Numbered from the stretch's first letter, positions 1 to 9,499 are shown. The stretch: 64,000 bases of DNA from VAZQ01 sp963841105 (GCA_963841105.1 CAWJCB010000008.1:248001-312000), one strand, 5' to 3'. Program-made: numbers and translations. Notes: generated by a model not told the origin, from the sequence alone.

Positions 1-303
1 GACTGAATCATGCGGCGCAATCGCATCGATGATTGACCGCACGTGAGCATGCACGCGCTTGAAATCGATTGCCGGCCTTGCATCGACGCCGAATGACACC
101 GCGTCGCGGACGGTCTGCGCGGTCTTGGCGGCGGCCAACAGGGCCTTCGATGGCACGCACCCCGTATTCAAGCATTCGCCGCCCATTCGGTCGCGCTCGA
201 CAAGCACGACTTTGAGTCCAAGCAGCGCTGCTCCTGCTGAGATCGACAGACCAGCCGCACCTCCGCCGATCACACAAAAATCAGCCTTTCTGTCTGATGG
301 CAT
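1..303 (-). CDS. FAD-dependent pyridine nucleotide-disulfide oxidoreductase, 3'-truncated by window edge
   Basis: N-terminal 101 residues of a mercuric reductase / dihydrolipoamide dehydrogenase-type flavoprotein. The FAD-binding Rossmann motif GGGAAGLS lies near residues 13-20. The redox-active disulfide motif GGECLNTGCVPSKAL is complete near residues 41-55, so the enzyme should shuttle electrons from NAD(P)H through FAD to a Cys pair. The ATG at 303 is preceded by a GGAGGG ribosome binding site. It is the last visible gene of the minus-strand selenium cluster, 80 bp after the selD fusion, so a role in reducing a selenium or thiol substrate is plausible. That role is inference from position only; the catalytic C-terminus lies outside the window. 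Confidence 0.9.
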   Translation of the reverse strand, partial: MPSDRKADFCVIGGGAAGLSISAGAALLGLKVVLVERDRMGGECLNTGCVPSKALLAAAKTAQTVRDAVSFGVDARPAIDFKRVHAHVRSIIDAIAPHDSV

Positions 304-382
304 CGGTCACTCACCCTCCGGAGAGACTGGCTTAGCATCACCCGGCATATCGGGCCTCGCGGTAAGAGTCGCCTCGGATGCT

Positions 383-2722
383 CTAACCGGCGACGCCATG
401 CAGCGAGGGCGCGCGGCGGCCGAAGCGTCGTGCTCTCAGCGCCGTTTCGATCTGTTCTTCCGTGAGATCCAACGCGATGGGCTCGAGCGCGGCGCTCCGC
501 TCGATCACGAAGCCAAGGACATCGGCAGCGGCGTATCCAGCCGCGCGCAGTGCGGCGACACAGGATTGCGCCTGGTCGATCGGGACCCCCGCCAAGAGCC
601 CGCCGGCCGTTTGCGGGTCGAACAGCAGCGGATAGCGCGGATGCTTCGCGACGGTTTCGAGCCCTCGGATTGCGCGGCGCAAGCGCACATTCTGCGGCTG
701 CAGCGACGAGAAGATGCCAAGCGCCACGGTCTCGCGCGCGCCGTCGAGTAGCGGCACGCGGTCGATCGCGACCGTCACATCGACATCCGAGGCGCGTACC
801 ATCTCGACCAGGTGGCCGAGAAGGCCAAATCCGGTCACATCGGTTGCGGCATGGACCCCATATCGGCGCAGGATGTCCGCCGCGCGACCGTTCGATTGAA
901 TCATGTGCGCGATCGCAGCCATCACCCATCGCGCCTTGGCCTTGCGACGCATGTCAGCGGCGAGCAGCGTCCCGGTACCGATCGGCTTGGTCAGAATGAG
1001 CGCGTCGCCCGGCCTGAGCCCGCCTTTGCGCAGTGCCGCCTGCGGCGAAACCAGCCCGTTGACGGCAAAGCCGAGCGCGAGCTCGGCGCCTTCGCTGGTA
1101 TGACCGCCCGCGAGTGTGCAGCCGGCCTCGCGCAGCACCTCGTTCGCCCCGGCCATCATGGCGGACAAGTCGGCCTCCACCTTGGCCTCGAGCCCATAAG
1201 GCACCGTCGCGATCGCCAGCGCCGTCTGCGGCTCGCCGCCCATCGCATAGACATCGCCGAGCGAATGGTTGGCCGCAATCTTGCCGAGCATGTAGGGGTC
1301 GTTGACAATGGCGCGAAAATAATCGACCGTCTGCAGCGAGAGACGCTCCCCACCGACATCCACAAGCGCGGCATCGTCTGGCGCGTCGAGCCCCACGACC
1401 ACGTCAGGACGTGCGGCGGGCTCGATGGCGCCGAGCGCCCGCGACAGCACCGTGGCACCGACCTTGGCACCGCAGCCCCCGCAGCGCATGGCGATGGCGG
1501 AAATGTCCTTGAGCGCCTGCCGGTCGGCCAAGGGCGAAAACGACGCGGGCGGCGCCGTCATGTCGGGCAACTCGCTGAATTTACGCATGAAGCGGCGGTC
1601 GATCCAGTCCTTCCAGCGCCACACCCAGGAGCCTTCGGCCACCAGCCCATTGCGGGTGCCGAGCGCATGTCGCTCCCCGGTCGAGATCAGATAGAGCGCG
1701 CGGCGCTGTGGACGAAATGGCCGCAACGGGCGGCCGGTCAGCGTGCGGCGGATATTGTCGGCAAGCACGGATCCAGCGCGCACGGCAAAGACGCCCGACT
1801 TCGGCAATTCACGGGTCGCGAATGCTATGGTGTCGCCGGCGGCGAACACGTCGGAATGCCCCACAACACGCAAATTCTCGTTGACCCTGAGAAAGCCCTT
1901 GGCATCGAGCGGCAATCCAGCCGTTGCCAACCAGCGCGCCGGCGCAGCCTGCGTCGTCCACAGGATCTCGTCAGCCTCGACCGGCGGCCGGCCGGCGAGC
2001 ACCAGACGTCCGGCTTCGACACCGCAGACCGGTGCGCCGCTGACGACCGCGATGCCACGCGCGGCGAAGATCGCGCAAAAGCGGGAGCGGAAAGCCGCTG
2101 GAAAGCTCGGCAGGATCTCGGAAACGCCGGACACCAGCACGAACGACAAGCCGCCCGGATCGAAGCCTGCGCGCACGACTTCCTGCCGCAACCTGTGTTC
2201 GACCGAAAGCAGAAGCTCGACGCCGCCGGCGCCGGCGCCGACAAGGGCGACCCGCGCGCGCCCTTTGCGGGCCAGCACGCGGGCGACCAGCGCCTCGAAC
2301 CGGCTGAGGAAGCCGTCGATCGGCTTGACGGGAATGGCGTGCTCGCCCGCTCCCGGCACATCGGCGGTATTCGGCGTTGAGCCTATATTGAACGAGAGCA
2401 GATCGTACGGTACCGGCGGCCGCCCGCGGCAGACGACGCGGCGCGCGGCGAGGTCGAGCGCGACGACTTCGTCCTGGTAGAGCCGCGCGCCGGCGAACCG
2501 CGCCAGTGGACCGGTATCGATATGGGCATCGTCAGGGTCGTAATGGCCGGCGATGAGCCCCGGCAGCATGCCGGAATAAGGCGTGTGCACCTCTCGGCTG
2601 ATCAAAGTGAAGCGCACGCCCGGGATCGGCTTCATGCCGAACATGCGCAGCACGGTGACGTGGGAGTGGCCGGCGCCGACCAGCAGCACGTCCTTGACGA
2701 CGGGATGCGTCACGCCTTGCAT
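383..2722 (-). CDS. selD: FAD oxidoreductase-selenide, water dikinase fusion (NDH-SelD; SenC role)
   Basis: 779-residue two-domain protein. Residues 1 to about 390 are an NADH-dehydrogenase-like flavoprotein (FAD motif VGAGHSHV at 15-22, second dinucleotide motif VGAGAGGVE near 161-169, AAGDTIAF near 294-301). Residues about 405-779 are selenophosphate synthetase: CGGCGAK places Cys417 and Lys420 at the spacing of E. coli SelD Cys17/Lys20, followed by the Asp-rich ATP/metal segment (GLDAPDDAAL) and GGHTSEG. SelD makes selenophosphate from selenide and ATP; the fused flavoprotein may supply or keep selenide reduced (inference). The start overlaps the 3' end of the upstream permease by 13 bp and has a GGAGG site, so the two are probably co-translated. 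In selenoneine loci the SelD homologue is called SenC. The frame is intact over its whole length. Confidence 0.93.
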   Translation of the reverse strand: MQGVTHPVVKDVLLVGAGHSHVTVLRMFGMKPIPGVRFTLISREVHTPYSGMLPGLIAGHYDPDDAHIDTGPLARFAGARLYQDEVVALDLAARRVVCRGRPPVPYDLLSFNIGSTPNTADVPGAGEHAIPVKPIDGFLSRFEALVARVLARKGRARVALVGAGAGGVELLLSVEHRLRQEVVRAGFDPGGLSFVLVSGVSEILPSFPAAFRSRFCAIFAARGIAVVSGAPVCGVEAGRLVLAGRPPVEADEILWTTQAAPARWLATAGLPLDAKGFLRVNENLRVVGHSDVFAAGDTIAFATRELPKSGVFAVRAGSVLADNIRRTLTGRPLRPFRPQRRALYLISTGERHALGTRNGLVAEGSWVWRWKDWIDRRFMRKFSELPDMTAPPASFSPLADRQALKDISAIAMRCGGCGAKVGATVLSRALGAIEPAARPDVVVGLDAPDDAALVDVGGERLSLQTVDYFRAIVNDPYMLGKIAANHSLGDVYAMGGEPQTALAIATVPYGLEAKVEADLSAMMAGANEVLREAGCTLAGGHTSEGAELALGFAVNGLVSPQAALRKGGLRPGDALILTKPIGTGTLLAADMRRKAKARWVMAAIAHMIQSNGRAADILRRYGVHAATDVTGFGLLGHLVEMVRASDVDVTVAIDRVPLLDGARETVALGIFSSLQPQNVRLRRAIRGLETVAKHPRYPLLFDPQTAGGLLAGVPIDQAQSCVAALRAAGYAAADVLGFVIERSAALEPIALDLTEEQIETALRARRFGRRAPSLHGVAG

Positions 2723-4295
2723 GCCAGCCTCCGCCGCTCGATTGAGCCGCCCAACCGTGCCTCACTCAGCGCTTCCGACAGGCGCGTCGGCATGCTGTCG
2801 ATCCGCAGGCGGCGACGCAGGTTCCGGGAGAAGGCGTCAACCGCCATCGACAGCAGCGCCGTCACCAGGATCAGCAAGACCGCGACGTCCAGCCTGAATT
2901 CGGAGATCGCTGCATCGACGTAGTAGCCGAGCGTCATCACCCCCAGAATGCCGAAGATCGCGCTCTCGCGCAGAATGATCTCCCATCGGTAGAGCGCGTA
3001 GGCCAGGAATTGGCCGTAGAGCCGCGGCACCGTTTCATAGCAATAGAGATTGAGGCCGCGTGGCGCATCAAGGCGGTAGTCCAGCAGGTCGGCATGACGC
3101 CCTATCAGATAGCCGACGATCGCACCGTTGTGCAGCGACAGGGCGATGATCGCCGGCAACATTGAGGGGCCGAGCAGCTGCATCAGCACGTAGACCACCA
3201 TGTATTCGGGCGTTGAGCGTACGACAACGAGCGCAACGCGCCCGAGCGGTTGTCCGAAACGCCCGGCGAACCTGCGACAGATGAACGGGAACAGCACGAG
3301 CGCGATCAACCCCATGGCCACGAGCGCGACCTGCGAGAGCACCAGGGTCTGGATAACGCCGGGCACGGCCTGCTTGGCGACGATCGGCCAGAGCCAGGCG
3401 CCCACGTTCGTCTGGTCGCAACCGTCAGCACGTCGCCGCTGCGCAGCGGTGCCGGTACGATGTCGTGGGTCACGAAGCGGACGAGGTTGGCGAACGCCGA
3501 GCCGCCGCCGATTGTCTCGGGCAAGACCAGCAAGCTCACGACAATCAGGATCGGCACCGTCGCCAGACGCGCCCACAGGCGGCGGGTGCCGATCAGCACA
3601 TAGAAGGAGAGCAGCAGCGCGGCGGCCTCCCGGTAGTGGCCCTGCTTGAAGAAGGAATCGAGATGGAAGCCGATGGTCGGCAGGCCGATGAACCCAAGCA
3701 CAAGGGTCGAGCGCATGCCGCATTCGAGCCGATACAACGTGTAGGTCCAGAATTGCGGCGCGAGCTCCGGGATGCGGGCATAGGCGAAGCGCGCGATGAT
3801 CGAGGTTCCGGCCGGCAATACGCGTTCCAACGACAGGTCGGCTTCCTCGATCATCTCCGCAAACACCTTGGCGAAGATGCCGGAATAGGGGATGGCGACG
3901 GCGAGGATTCCGGTGGCCGGCGCCAGGCCCGCGATCTGGATCAGCAGCAGCGCCCAAAACAATTCGTGCACCGAACGCAGGAACGCGCATAGCAACCGCA
4001 CAGCGCGCAGGCGTGCAAAGGCGAGCGCGAGCATGAAGCCGGAGCTGGCACCAAGCGCAACCCCGAGGACAGCGAAGGCAACCGTCCATACCACGCTCAT
4101 CGCCTCGATGGAGAGGAGATCCGGCCAGATCAGCCCGGCGACCAGCCGGTGCATCTCGGCCCACGGGTTGAGCGCGCTGACCGCGAGGTCCGACAGAGCG
4201 AGGGCGATCGCGGCCGCCAGCAGGAACAAGCCAGAGACGGAGCGATAACCAAGCTTCGGCAAGGTGAGGGTCCACGTCCGCACGGTCGCCATCAT
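2710..4295 (-). CDS. PhnE-like two-domain ABC permease, probable selenium oxyanion importer (frame broken once)
   Basis: About 528 residues in two reading frames that join near 3411-3420. The first half (start MMATVRTW, overlapping the ATPase stop) and the second half (starting TNVGAWLWPIVAKQ) each look like one PhnE-type inner-membrane permease domain with several hydrophobic segments, so the intact gene encodes a tandem permease. The switch fits loss of one C from a CCC run, which would restore V-A-T-Q-T-N-V. PhnE-type permeases pair with PhnC ATPases and PhnD receptors, which lie immediately upstream here. Linkage to selD rather than to phosphonate lyase genes argues for selenate or selenite as substrate, as proposed for the selD-linked PhnD clade; this is inference. 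Confidence 0.85.
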
Positions 4296-4951
4296 CCGCC
4301 GTAATAAGGAACGAGGTCGGCGGCGGTGACCGCACGCGCGAGCGCGTCGAGCACGATGCGGCCCTCCTCGATCACCACCACCCGATCGGCGTGGGCGAGC
4401 GCGAGGGGAATGTCGTGCATGGCGAGGATCGCGGTGTCGTGGCGCGCGCACAGCTTGCCGAGAATCTCGGCGCCCTGGTGCCGATCCAGCGCCGATACCG
4501 GTTCGTCGCCAATGACGATCGCGCGGTCGTTGTAGAGCGCGCGCGCGACTGAGGCGCGCTGTTGCTGGCCACCGGACAACGTTCCGGCTCGCTCGAACAG
4601 CTTGTCGGCGAGCCCGACGAGCTCGAGCATGCTCTTGATCTCAGCGACGTCGCGACGCGCCGGCCATACCAGGGTCCGCAGGTTGTGCCAGGTCGGGTAG
4701 CGATCGAGGCGGCCCATATAGACGTTGTGAAAGACCGACAGCGTCTTGACCAACGCGGCCGCCTGTGGGATCAGCGCGACCCGGTCAGTGAGCCGGGCAT
4801 GAATCAGGTTGAGCAACGTCGACTTGCCCGCACCGGATTTGCCCATCACCGCCACACGCTCGCCGGCGCTGATTGTCAGGTTGATATCGTGCAACACGGC
4901 GCGGCCGGCGTAGCCGGCCGACGCCTTACGCAATTCGACCAGTGCCGGCAC
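4292..4951 (-). CDS. PhnC-like ABC transporter ATP-binding protein
   Basis: 219-residue ATPase. Walker A is GKSGAGKST near residues 37-45, the Q-loop region reads ALIPQAAALVKTLSVF, the ABC signature is LSGGQQQR, and Walker B ends in IGDEPVSALD. The start is a GTG (V-P-A-L-V-E-L). It lies between the periplasmic receptor (12 bp upstream) and the permease, whose ATG overlaps its stop, so the three form one transporter operon. It would power import of the oxyanion recognised by the PhnD-like protein. Length is slightly short for PhnC (usually around 240-280), mostly at the C-terminus. Confidence 0.92.
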   Translation of the reverse strand: MPALVELRKASAGYAGRAVLHDINLTISAGERVAVMGKSGAGKSTLLNLIHARLTDRVALIPQAAALVKTLSVFHNVYMGRLDRYPTWHNLRTLVWPARRDVAEIKSMLELVGLADKLFERAGTLSGGQQQRASVARALYNDRAIVIGDEPVSALDRHQGAEILGKLCARHDTAILAMHDIPLALAHADRVVVIEEGRIVLDALARAVTAADLVPYYGG

Positions 4952-4963
4952 GGCGCAAGGGCT

Positions 4964-5824
4964 TCAGTTCAGAAGGTTGGTCACCTTACCGACCTCCTCG
5001 ATCGGGTCATAATCGGAATTCTTGGCAGGAATGAACTTCGAGCGAGCGAACTGGTCGAGGATCGCCTTGTCGTCGATGGCCAGCAGTGCGGCGCGCAGCC
5101 TCTCCTTGAAACCGGCGCCGTAGGGTTGGTCGACGCCTGCCCGCACGGTCCATTGGTAGTCGGGAAAGCTCGGCGACTCCCAAATCTCGATCACCTGGGC
5201 GGGGTCGATCTTGCCCGCTTTGTTGTCGAGATCCCACACGGTGAAATCGAGCGCGCCGGCCTCATAGGCACCGGATTGCACCAGCTGGATGGTCCGGCTG
5301 TGGTCCCCGGAAAAGCCGACGCGGGTGAATACTTCGTCGGGCCCGCGCCCGAATGCATTGCGGATGAAATACTCCGGCATCAGACGACCGGAGGTCGAAG
5401 CGCGCGACCCGAAGGTGAACGACTTGCCCGCGATCTCCCTGGGGAACTCCTTGGATGGGGCGAGCCCGGTCTTGGTATTGGCGATGATGAAGGACTTGAA
5501 TGCGACGTCCTCGGCGCCCTGTGCGATCGCCTCGGATCCCGCCACCTGCCGGCGGGCCTGCACGCCGGTGAACCCACCGAACCAGGCCAGCTGGACCTGG
5601 CCATTGGTAAATGCGGTCACGGCCGCTGGGTAACTCTTCACCGGCAAATATTTCACCGGCACATCGAGCTTGCTCTGAAGATAATCGGCGACCCGGGTGA
5701 AGCGTTGGACCAGGCGAGTCTCGTCCTGGTCGGGTATTGCCGTGAAGACGAAAGCGGGTTTGCCTTGGGAGGAGGCAGCGCCACTCCACAGCGCTACCGC
5801 CAACGCTATCATCACCCGTTTCAT
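4964..5824 (-). CDS. PhnD-like periplasmic binding protein, putative selenate/selenite receptor
   Basis: About 286 residues with a clear signal peptide (MKRVMIALAVALWSGAASSQ). The body is of the phosphate/phosphite/phosphonate-binding family: AIPDQDETRL near the mature N-terminus, GWFGG-type segment AWFGGFTGV, and a Ser/Thr-rich oxyanion-binding stretch FGSRASTSGRLMPEYF. The start at 5824 is chosen for its AGGAG site and signal peptide; an in-frame start 36 bp upstream gives an unlikely Ala-rich leader. A selD-linked clade of this family is classed as putative selenate ABC receptor (NCBIfam TIGR04553, from memory), and this gene sits in exactly that setting between senB and selD. The substrate is not proven by sequence. 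Confidence 0.88.
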   Translation of the reverse strand: MKRVMIALAVALWSGAASSQGKPAFVFTAIPDQDETRLVQRFTRVADYLQSKLDVPVKYLPVKSYPAAVTAFTNGQVQLAWFGGFTGVQARRQVAGSEAIAQGAEDVAFKSFIIANTKTGLAPSKEFPREIAGKSFTFGSRASTSGRLMPEYFIRNAFGRGPDEVFTRVGFSGDHSRTIQLVQSGAYEAGALDFTVWDLDNKAGKIDPAQVIEIWESPSFPDYQWTVRAGVDQPYGAGFKERLRAALLAIDDKAILDQFARSKFIPAKNSDYDPIEEVGKVTNLLN

Positions 5825-5905
5825 GGCAGCTCCTGCGGCCGCGGCGGCCAGAGAATTCATAACCTGGTCAATGCGATAGGACGCACAAAATGGCGCCGCA
5901 TCCGA

Positions 5906-6902
5906 TCACATATTCGTCACTCCGCGACGGCCAATTCCGGCGAGCTTCGGCACGATCTCACGAATGAGTCCTTTCCAGGCAGCCTTTTCGCGCGTCGGCC
6001 GAAACAAATGGGCGCGGCGCGAGATCGAGCGCTGCAGGCGCGCAAGAAAATCCGGACTGGTCTCAATCCGGTGCAGCAGTTGTGCCAGCGCCACGGTGTC
6101 GCCGACCGGAAAATAACCCGGATAGTGCCAGCCGAGGAGGCCGACCGAGCCATCGATGCGTGTGGCCAGGACCGGAACGCCGGCTGCGACGGCCTCGGAA
6201 ATAACGTTTGCCCCGCCCTCGCTCAGGGACGAGAGAACGATCGCCCGGGCACGGCCGAGCAAACGCCGCACGTCCGCCTGCGGCCTGTCGCCGTGCCAGA
6301 TGTAGCGTGGATTGACCCTCATCTCGGCTTCCGCCAGCGCCGCCCATCGCGGCTTCTCGGCGGCCCCAAGGTGGACGATACGGATGCGCGAGGTCACCGG
6401 CAGCAGTCGCGCCGCCTTGGCTGCCCGGAACGGGTCCTTGACCTGTCGCAGGTGCCCGATGACGGCGACGTCGAAGCTGCGCAGTGCTCGGGCGCCCGAT
6501 GGATGCAGGCGCCGCGCCGACTGGTAGATGACCCGAACCCTTCGACGAAATTTCGCCGGCACTCGTTGCCGCGCCAGCTCCTGAAGCGCAACGAGGCGAT
6601 CGGCGCAGGCAAGGGAATGCAGAGTCGGCCCAGGATCGCGATCGATATACTCGTAGATGTCGGTGCCGCTCAAGGCGACGATCAGCGGCCGGTCCGGGTA
6701 ACGCTCGCGAAATTCCCGGATGCTGTCGGCGCTGCGCCAGGCATGAAGCGCGATCATTAGATTCCGCCCCTTCTCCACCGTATCGGTTGGCCATTCGGAC
6801 GTCGTGGCCGAGCTCGCGCAGGATCCCCGTCCAGCGCGCGGAGGTCGTCCCGTTCCCGGACCGTGACGACGAACGGACCGGCGTGATAATAATGATCCGC
6901 AT
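5906..6902 (-). CDS. senB: Selenosugar synthase SenB-like glycosyltransferase (frame broken once)
   Basis: GT-B fold glycosyltransferase of about 331 residues. The N-terminus (MRIIIITPVRSSSRSGNGTT, then ARWTGILRELGHDV) and the rest (LMIALHAWRSADSI, VALSGTDIYEYI, VIYQSA, VIGHLRQVKDPFRAA, LSEGGANVISEA, GSVGLLGWHYPGYFPVGDT) lie in two frames joined near 6778-6780 by one extra base. These blocks match the glycosyltransferase family formerly known only as TIGR04348, later shown to be SenB, which couples selenophosphate to UDP-N-acetylhexosamine to form a selenosugar. It is divergent from senA, with overlapping start codons, and is followed on the same strand by the importer and selD. The frame break is probably a sequencing insertion, since both halves are fully conserved. 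Confidence 0.9.
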
Positions 6903-8225
6903 GAACGAGAGCCTGATCCATCGACCGACGAGCGGCGCGACAGCGGACGCGTTGGCCGCTCAGCTGCGCCACGTCCGCGCGGGCAGCCATCGTCTCACGG
7001 AAGACCTGTCCAGCAAACAATTGATGGGACCGATGCTGCCGATCATCAATCCCGTGCTTTGGGAGATCGGCCATGTCGGTTGGTTCCATGAATACTGGAC
7101 GCTTCGCCACGCGCACGGGGAAGCGCCGATCCTCGACCGTGCGGATTCGCTGTGGAATTCGAGCACGGTCGCCCACGCAACGCGATGGGATTCTGGACTT
7201 GCCCGAGCGCGACGCTGTGATGGGATACATGACGGAGGTGCTCGATCGGCAGCTCGATCGGCTGGCCGGCGGCGTCGGAGACCCCAGCCAGTACTTTTAT
7301 GAGCTCTCGATCCGGCATGAGGACATGCACGTCGAGGCGTTGGCCTATACGCGACAAACGTTGGGCTATCGGCGACCGGAGGGGCTTGGGCGTTCGCCCA
7401 CTGATCAAGCCGGAGCCTGGCCCGGTGACACCGCAGTGCCCGGCGGACGCTGGCATCTCGGCTCGACACCCGCCGACGGCTTCATCTTCGACAACGAGAA
7501 ATGGGCCCATGAAGTCGACATCGCGCCGTTTCGCATTGCCAAAGCTCCGGTGACGAACGCCGAGTTTGCTGCCTTCGTCGAAGTCGGCGGCTATCGCCGG
7601 CGGGAACTCTGGGGTGCGGCGGGTTGGGCTTGGCGCGAGCGCACGGGTGCCGAGCGGCCCGTCTACTGGCTCGGGAACGCCGGTGGCACCTGGACTTGGC
7701 GCAGGTACGACCGTGTCGAGCCGCTCCCACCACATGCCCCCGTGACGTTCGTCAACTGGTATGAGGCGCAAGCCTGGTGCAACTGGGCCGGACGCCGGCT
7801 GCCGACCGAAGCGGAATGGGAGGTTGCGGCGGTGGGCGAGGCGACCGGTGATGGCTCCCGCCTGGCTGACATGAGGCGCCGCTGGCCGTGGGGCGAGGCT
7901 GCACCAAGCAACAAGCACGCCAACCTCGATTTCGAATTCGACGGTCCGCTCGATGTCGCCGCCTGCGCGGCGGGCGACGGCGCCTTCGGCTGCCGACAAA
8001 TGATCGGCAACTCGTGGGAATGGACGATGTCGGACTTCGCGCCGTTCGCAGGCTTCGCCGCGGACCCGTACGAAGAACTATTCGCAGCCGTGGTTCAATA
8101 CCCGCAAGGTGCTGCGCGGGGGAAGCTTCGCGACCAGCACGCGAATTGCGCGTCCGGGTTACCGCAACTTTTTCACGCCCGACCGCAACGACGTCATCGC
8201 TGGCTTCCGCACCTGCGCGCGGTGA
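6901..8225 (+). CDS. senA: Selenoneine synthase SenA (EgtB/OvoA-like non-heme iron enzyme; frame broken twice)
   Basis: EgtB-like enzyme of about 440 residues in three frame segments, each join explained by one extra base (a T at 7191-7192, a base at about 8078). The N-terminal DinB-like domain has NPVLWEIGHVGWFHEYW (His58) and the iron motif HX3HXE in RHEDMHVEAL. The C-terminal formylglycine-generating-enzyme-like domain has FVNWYEAQAWCNWAGRRLPT and GNSWEWTMSDFAPF. After correction the C-terminus reads RGGSFATSTRIARPGYRN, then FFTPDRNDVIAGFRTCAR and stop. EgtB joins hercynine to a cysteine-type thiol; beside senB and selD the expected reaction is oxidative C-Se bond formation between hercynine and selenosugar. 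The assignment to SenA rather than EgtB is by context. The ATG at 6901 overlaps the senB start; ATG 6892 is an alternative. Confidence 0.88.
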
Positions 8226-8414
8226 ACGAACCGCTTTGCCGCGAACACAAGTCTAGCCTGCCATGACGATCGTGGTACAGGCGCTTTCGAGCTTCGGAAG
8301 CTCCACCTTGCAGCTCTCGGTGGGACATTCGTTCAGAATGAGTGGATGCTTGCATGATCGTGTCGCATGGCACGAACCTTTCCAACCTCGCCATTACGAA
8401 CAACGATGCCTTCA

Positions 8415-9491
8415 CTAGGGAGCCGACGCGTCGCCGTGGCGGCGCGTCATGAAGAGGTCCATGGGAAGCTCGGTGCCGAGCTTCTTCGCGCGCGCGACGT
8501 CGAGGGCGCGCTTGCAGACCGCGGCGAACTGGTTGCCCATGCCGCCATTGTTGTTGTGATAGGTGATCTGCGCGCCAGTGGCGCGGCCCGCGACGCGGCC
8601 GCCGCACAGGTCGGCGAGCTCGTGAATCCGCTCCCAGGCGACCAGCCCCTTGCGCACCGGCTCCATCAGCTCGGCCTGGTCGTCGATCTCCAGCTGTGCC
8701 TTCAGGTTGACGACGATCAGGTCGGCGCGCCGCGCGCACTCGTCGTCCAACTCGCGCTGCGGATAGAACCTCGTCGAAGACTTGATCCCGACGACGTGCG
8801 CGCCGGGCGAAAGCCACCGCCCGAAAAGAATTGAATCGCTGGCGTTGGTGGCGGCGACTACGATGTCGGAATCGCGTACCGCCTGCTCCGCATTGTCGAC
8901 AGGTGCGGCCTGCAAGCTGAACCTTGCAGCCATCGTCTCGGCGAAGCGGCGCCGATTGTCGATCGAAGGCGAAAATACCTTCAGCTTGCGGATGCCGGGC
9001 CGCACGGCGAAGAGCGCTTCGACCTGGGCCGCGGCCTGCTTGCCCGAGCCAAGAATCCCCAGCGTCCGGCAATCGTCTCTCGCGAGATACTTTGCGGCCA
9101 CTGCCGTGGTTGCGCCGACGCGCAGCGCCGAGATGGCGTGATCGTGCACGATGCCGAGGAGCTCGTTGGTTGCCAAGTCCCACACCAGCACGAAACCGGA
9201 GAAGTCGCCGCGGAACTCGAGCCGCTCGCGGCCGTCGCGAACCGGCTTGGCCATGTGCGCGGCATCGACGCGCAGCGCAATCACCTCCTGGCAAGGCAGG
9301 ACGCCGGCGATGACGTTGAGCATCGACCACCGTTTTTCATCGGGATGGGAAATCGGGCTGTGGATGCGCCGGCGGGGCAGAACCTGCGCCGCGCCGTCGC
9401 GGTACGAGGCTTCGACCAGCTCGATGGCCTCGGCCATCGGCACCAGGCCGCGGGCATCTTCGGTGGTCAGCACCAGCGTGGTTGCGGTCAT
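8415..9491 (-). CDS. Ornithine cyclodeaminase / mu-crystallin family dehydrogenase
   Basis: 358-residue NAD(P)-dependent enzyme of the OCD/mu-crystallin superfamily. Residues about 130-160 carry the Rossmann motif LGILGSGKQAAAQVEAL, preceded by TTAVAAKYLARDDCRTL; a substrate-side segment PRRRIHSPISHP lies near residue 40. Members deaminate ornithine or reduce imines and ketimines; the sequence does not fix the substrate. The start MTATTLVLTTEDAR at 9491 is chosen over an upstream ATG with a poor leader. It lies 8 bp after the stop of a Bug receptor on the same strand, so the two are probably co-transcribed and could serve uptake and conversion of one organic acid or amino acid. Confidence 0.88.
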   Translation of the reverse strand: MTATTLVLTTEDARGLVPMAEAIELVEASYRDGAAQVLPRRRIHSPISHPDEKRWSMLNVIAGVLPCQEVIALRVDAAHMAKPVRDGRERLEFRGDFSGFVLVWDLATNELLGIVHDHAISALRVGATTAVAAKYLARDDCRTLGILGSGKQAAAQVEALFAVRPGIRKLKVFSPSIDNRRRFAETMAARFSLQAAPVDNAEQAVRDSDIVVAATNASDSILFGRWLSPGAHVVGIKSSTRFYPQRELDDECARRADLIVVNLKAQLEIDDQAELMEPVRKGLVAWERIHELADLCGGRVAGRATGAQITYHNNNGGMGNQFAAVCKRALDVARAKKLGTELPMDLFMTRRHGDASAP

Positions 9492-9499
9492 GGCTCGTT

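Noticed and set aside
2710..5824. Phosphonate uptake operon (phnCDE)
   Set aside because: No phosphonate-degrading genes follow; the operon runs into selD and a flavoprotein, so phosphonate is the less likely substrate.
4562..6760. A 732-codon open frame on the plus strand, antisense to the importer and senB
   Set aside because: Composition is Arg/Gly/Asp/His-rich noise, and the opposite strand encodes well-conserved phnC/phnD-like and senB genes. Similar antisense frames at 812-2380, 26767-28041 and 38829-40823 were rejected for the same reason.
6901..8225. Plain EgtB (ergothioneine) assignment
   Set aside because: The immediate partners are a TIGR04348-type glycosyltransferase and selD, not egtD or egtC; sequence alone does not exclude EgtB, so SenA is stated as context-based.
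7888..8256. Separate small gene at the end of senA
   Set aside because: Its last part is the SenA C-terminus read in the correct frame after a one-base break.
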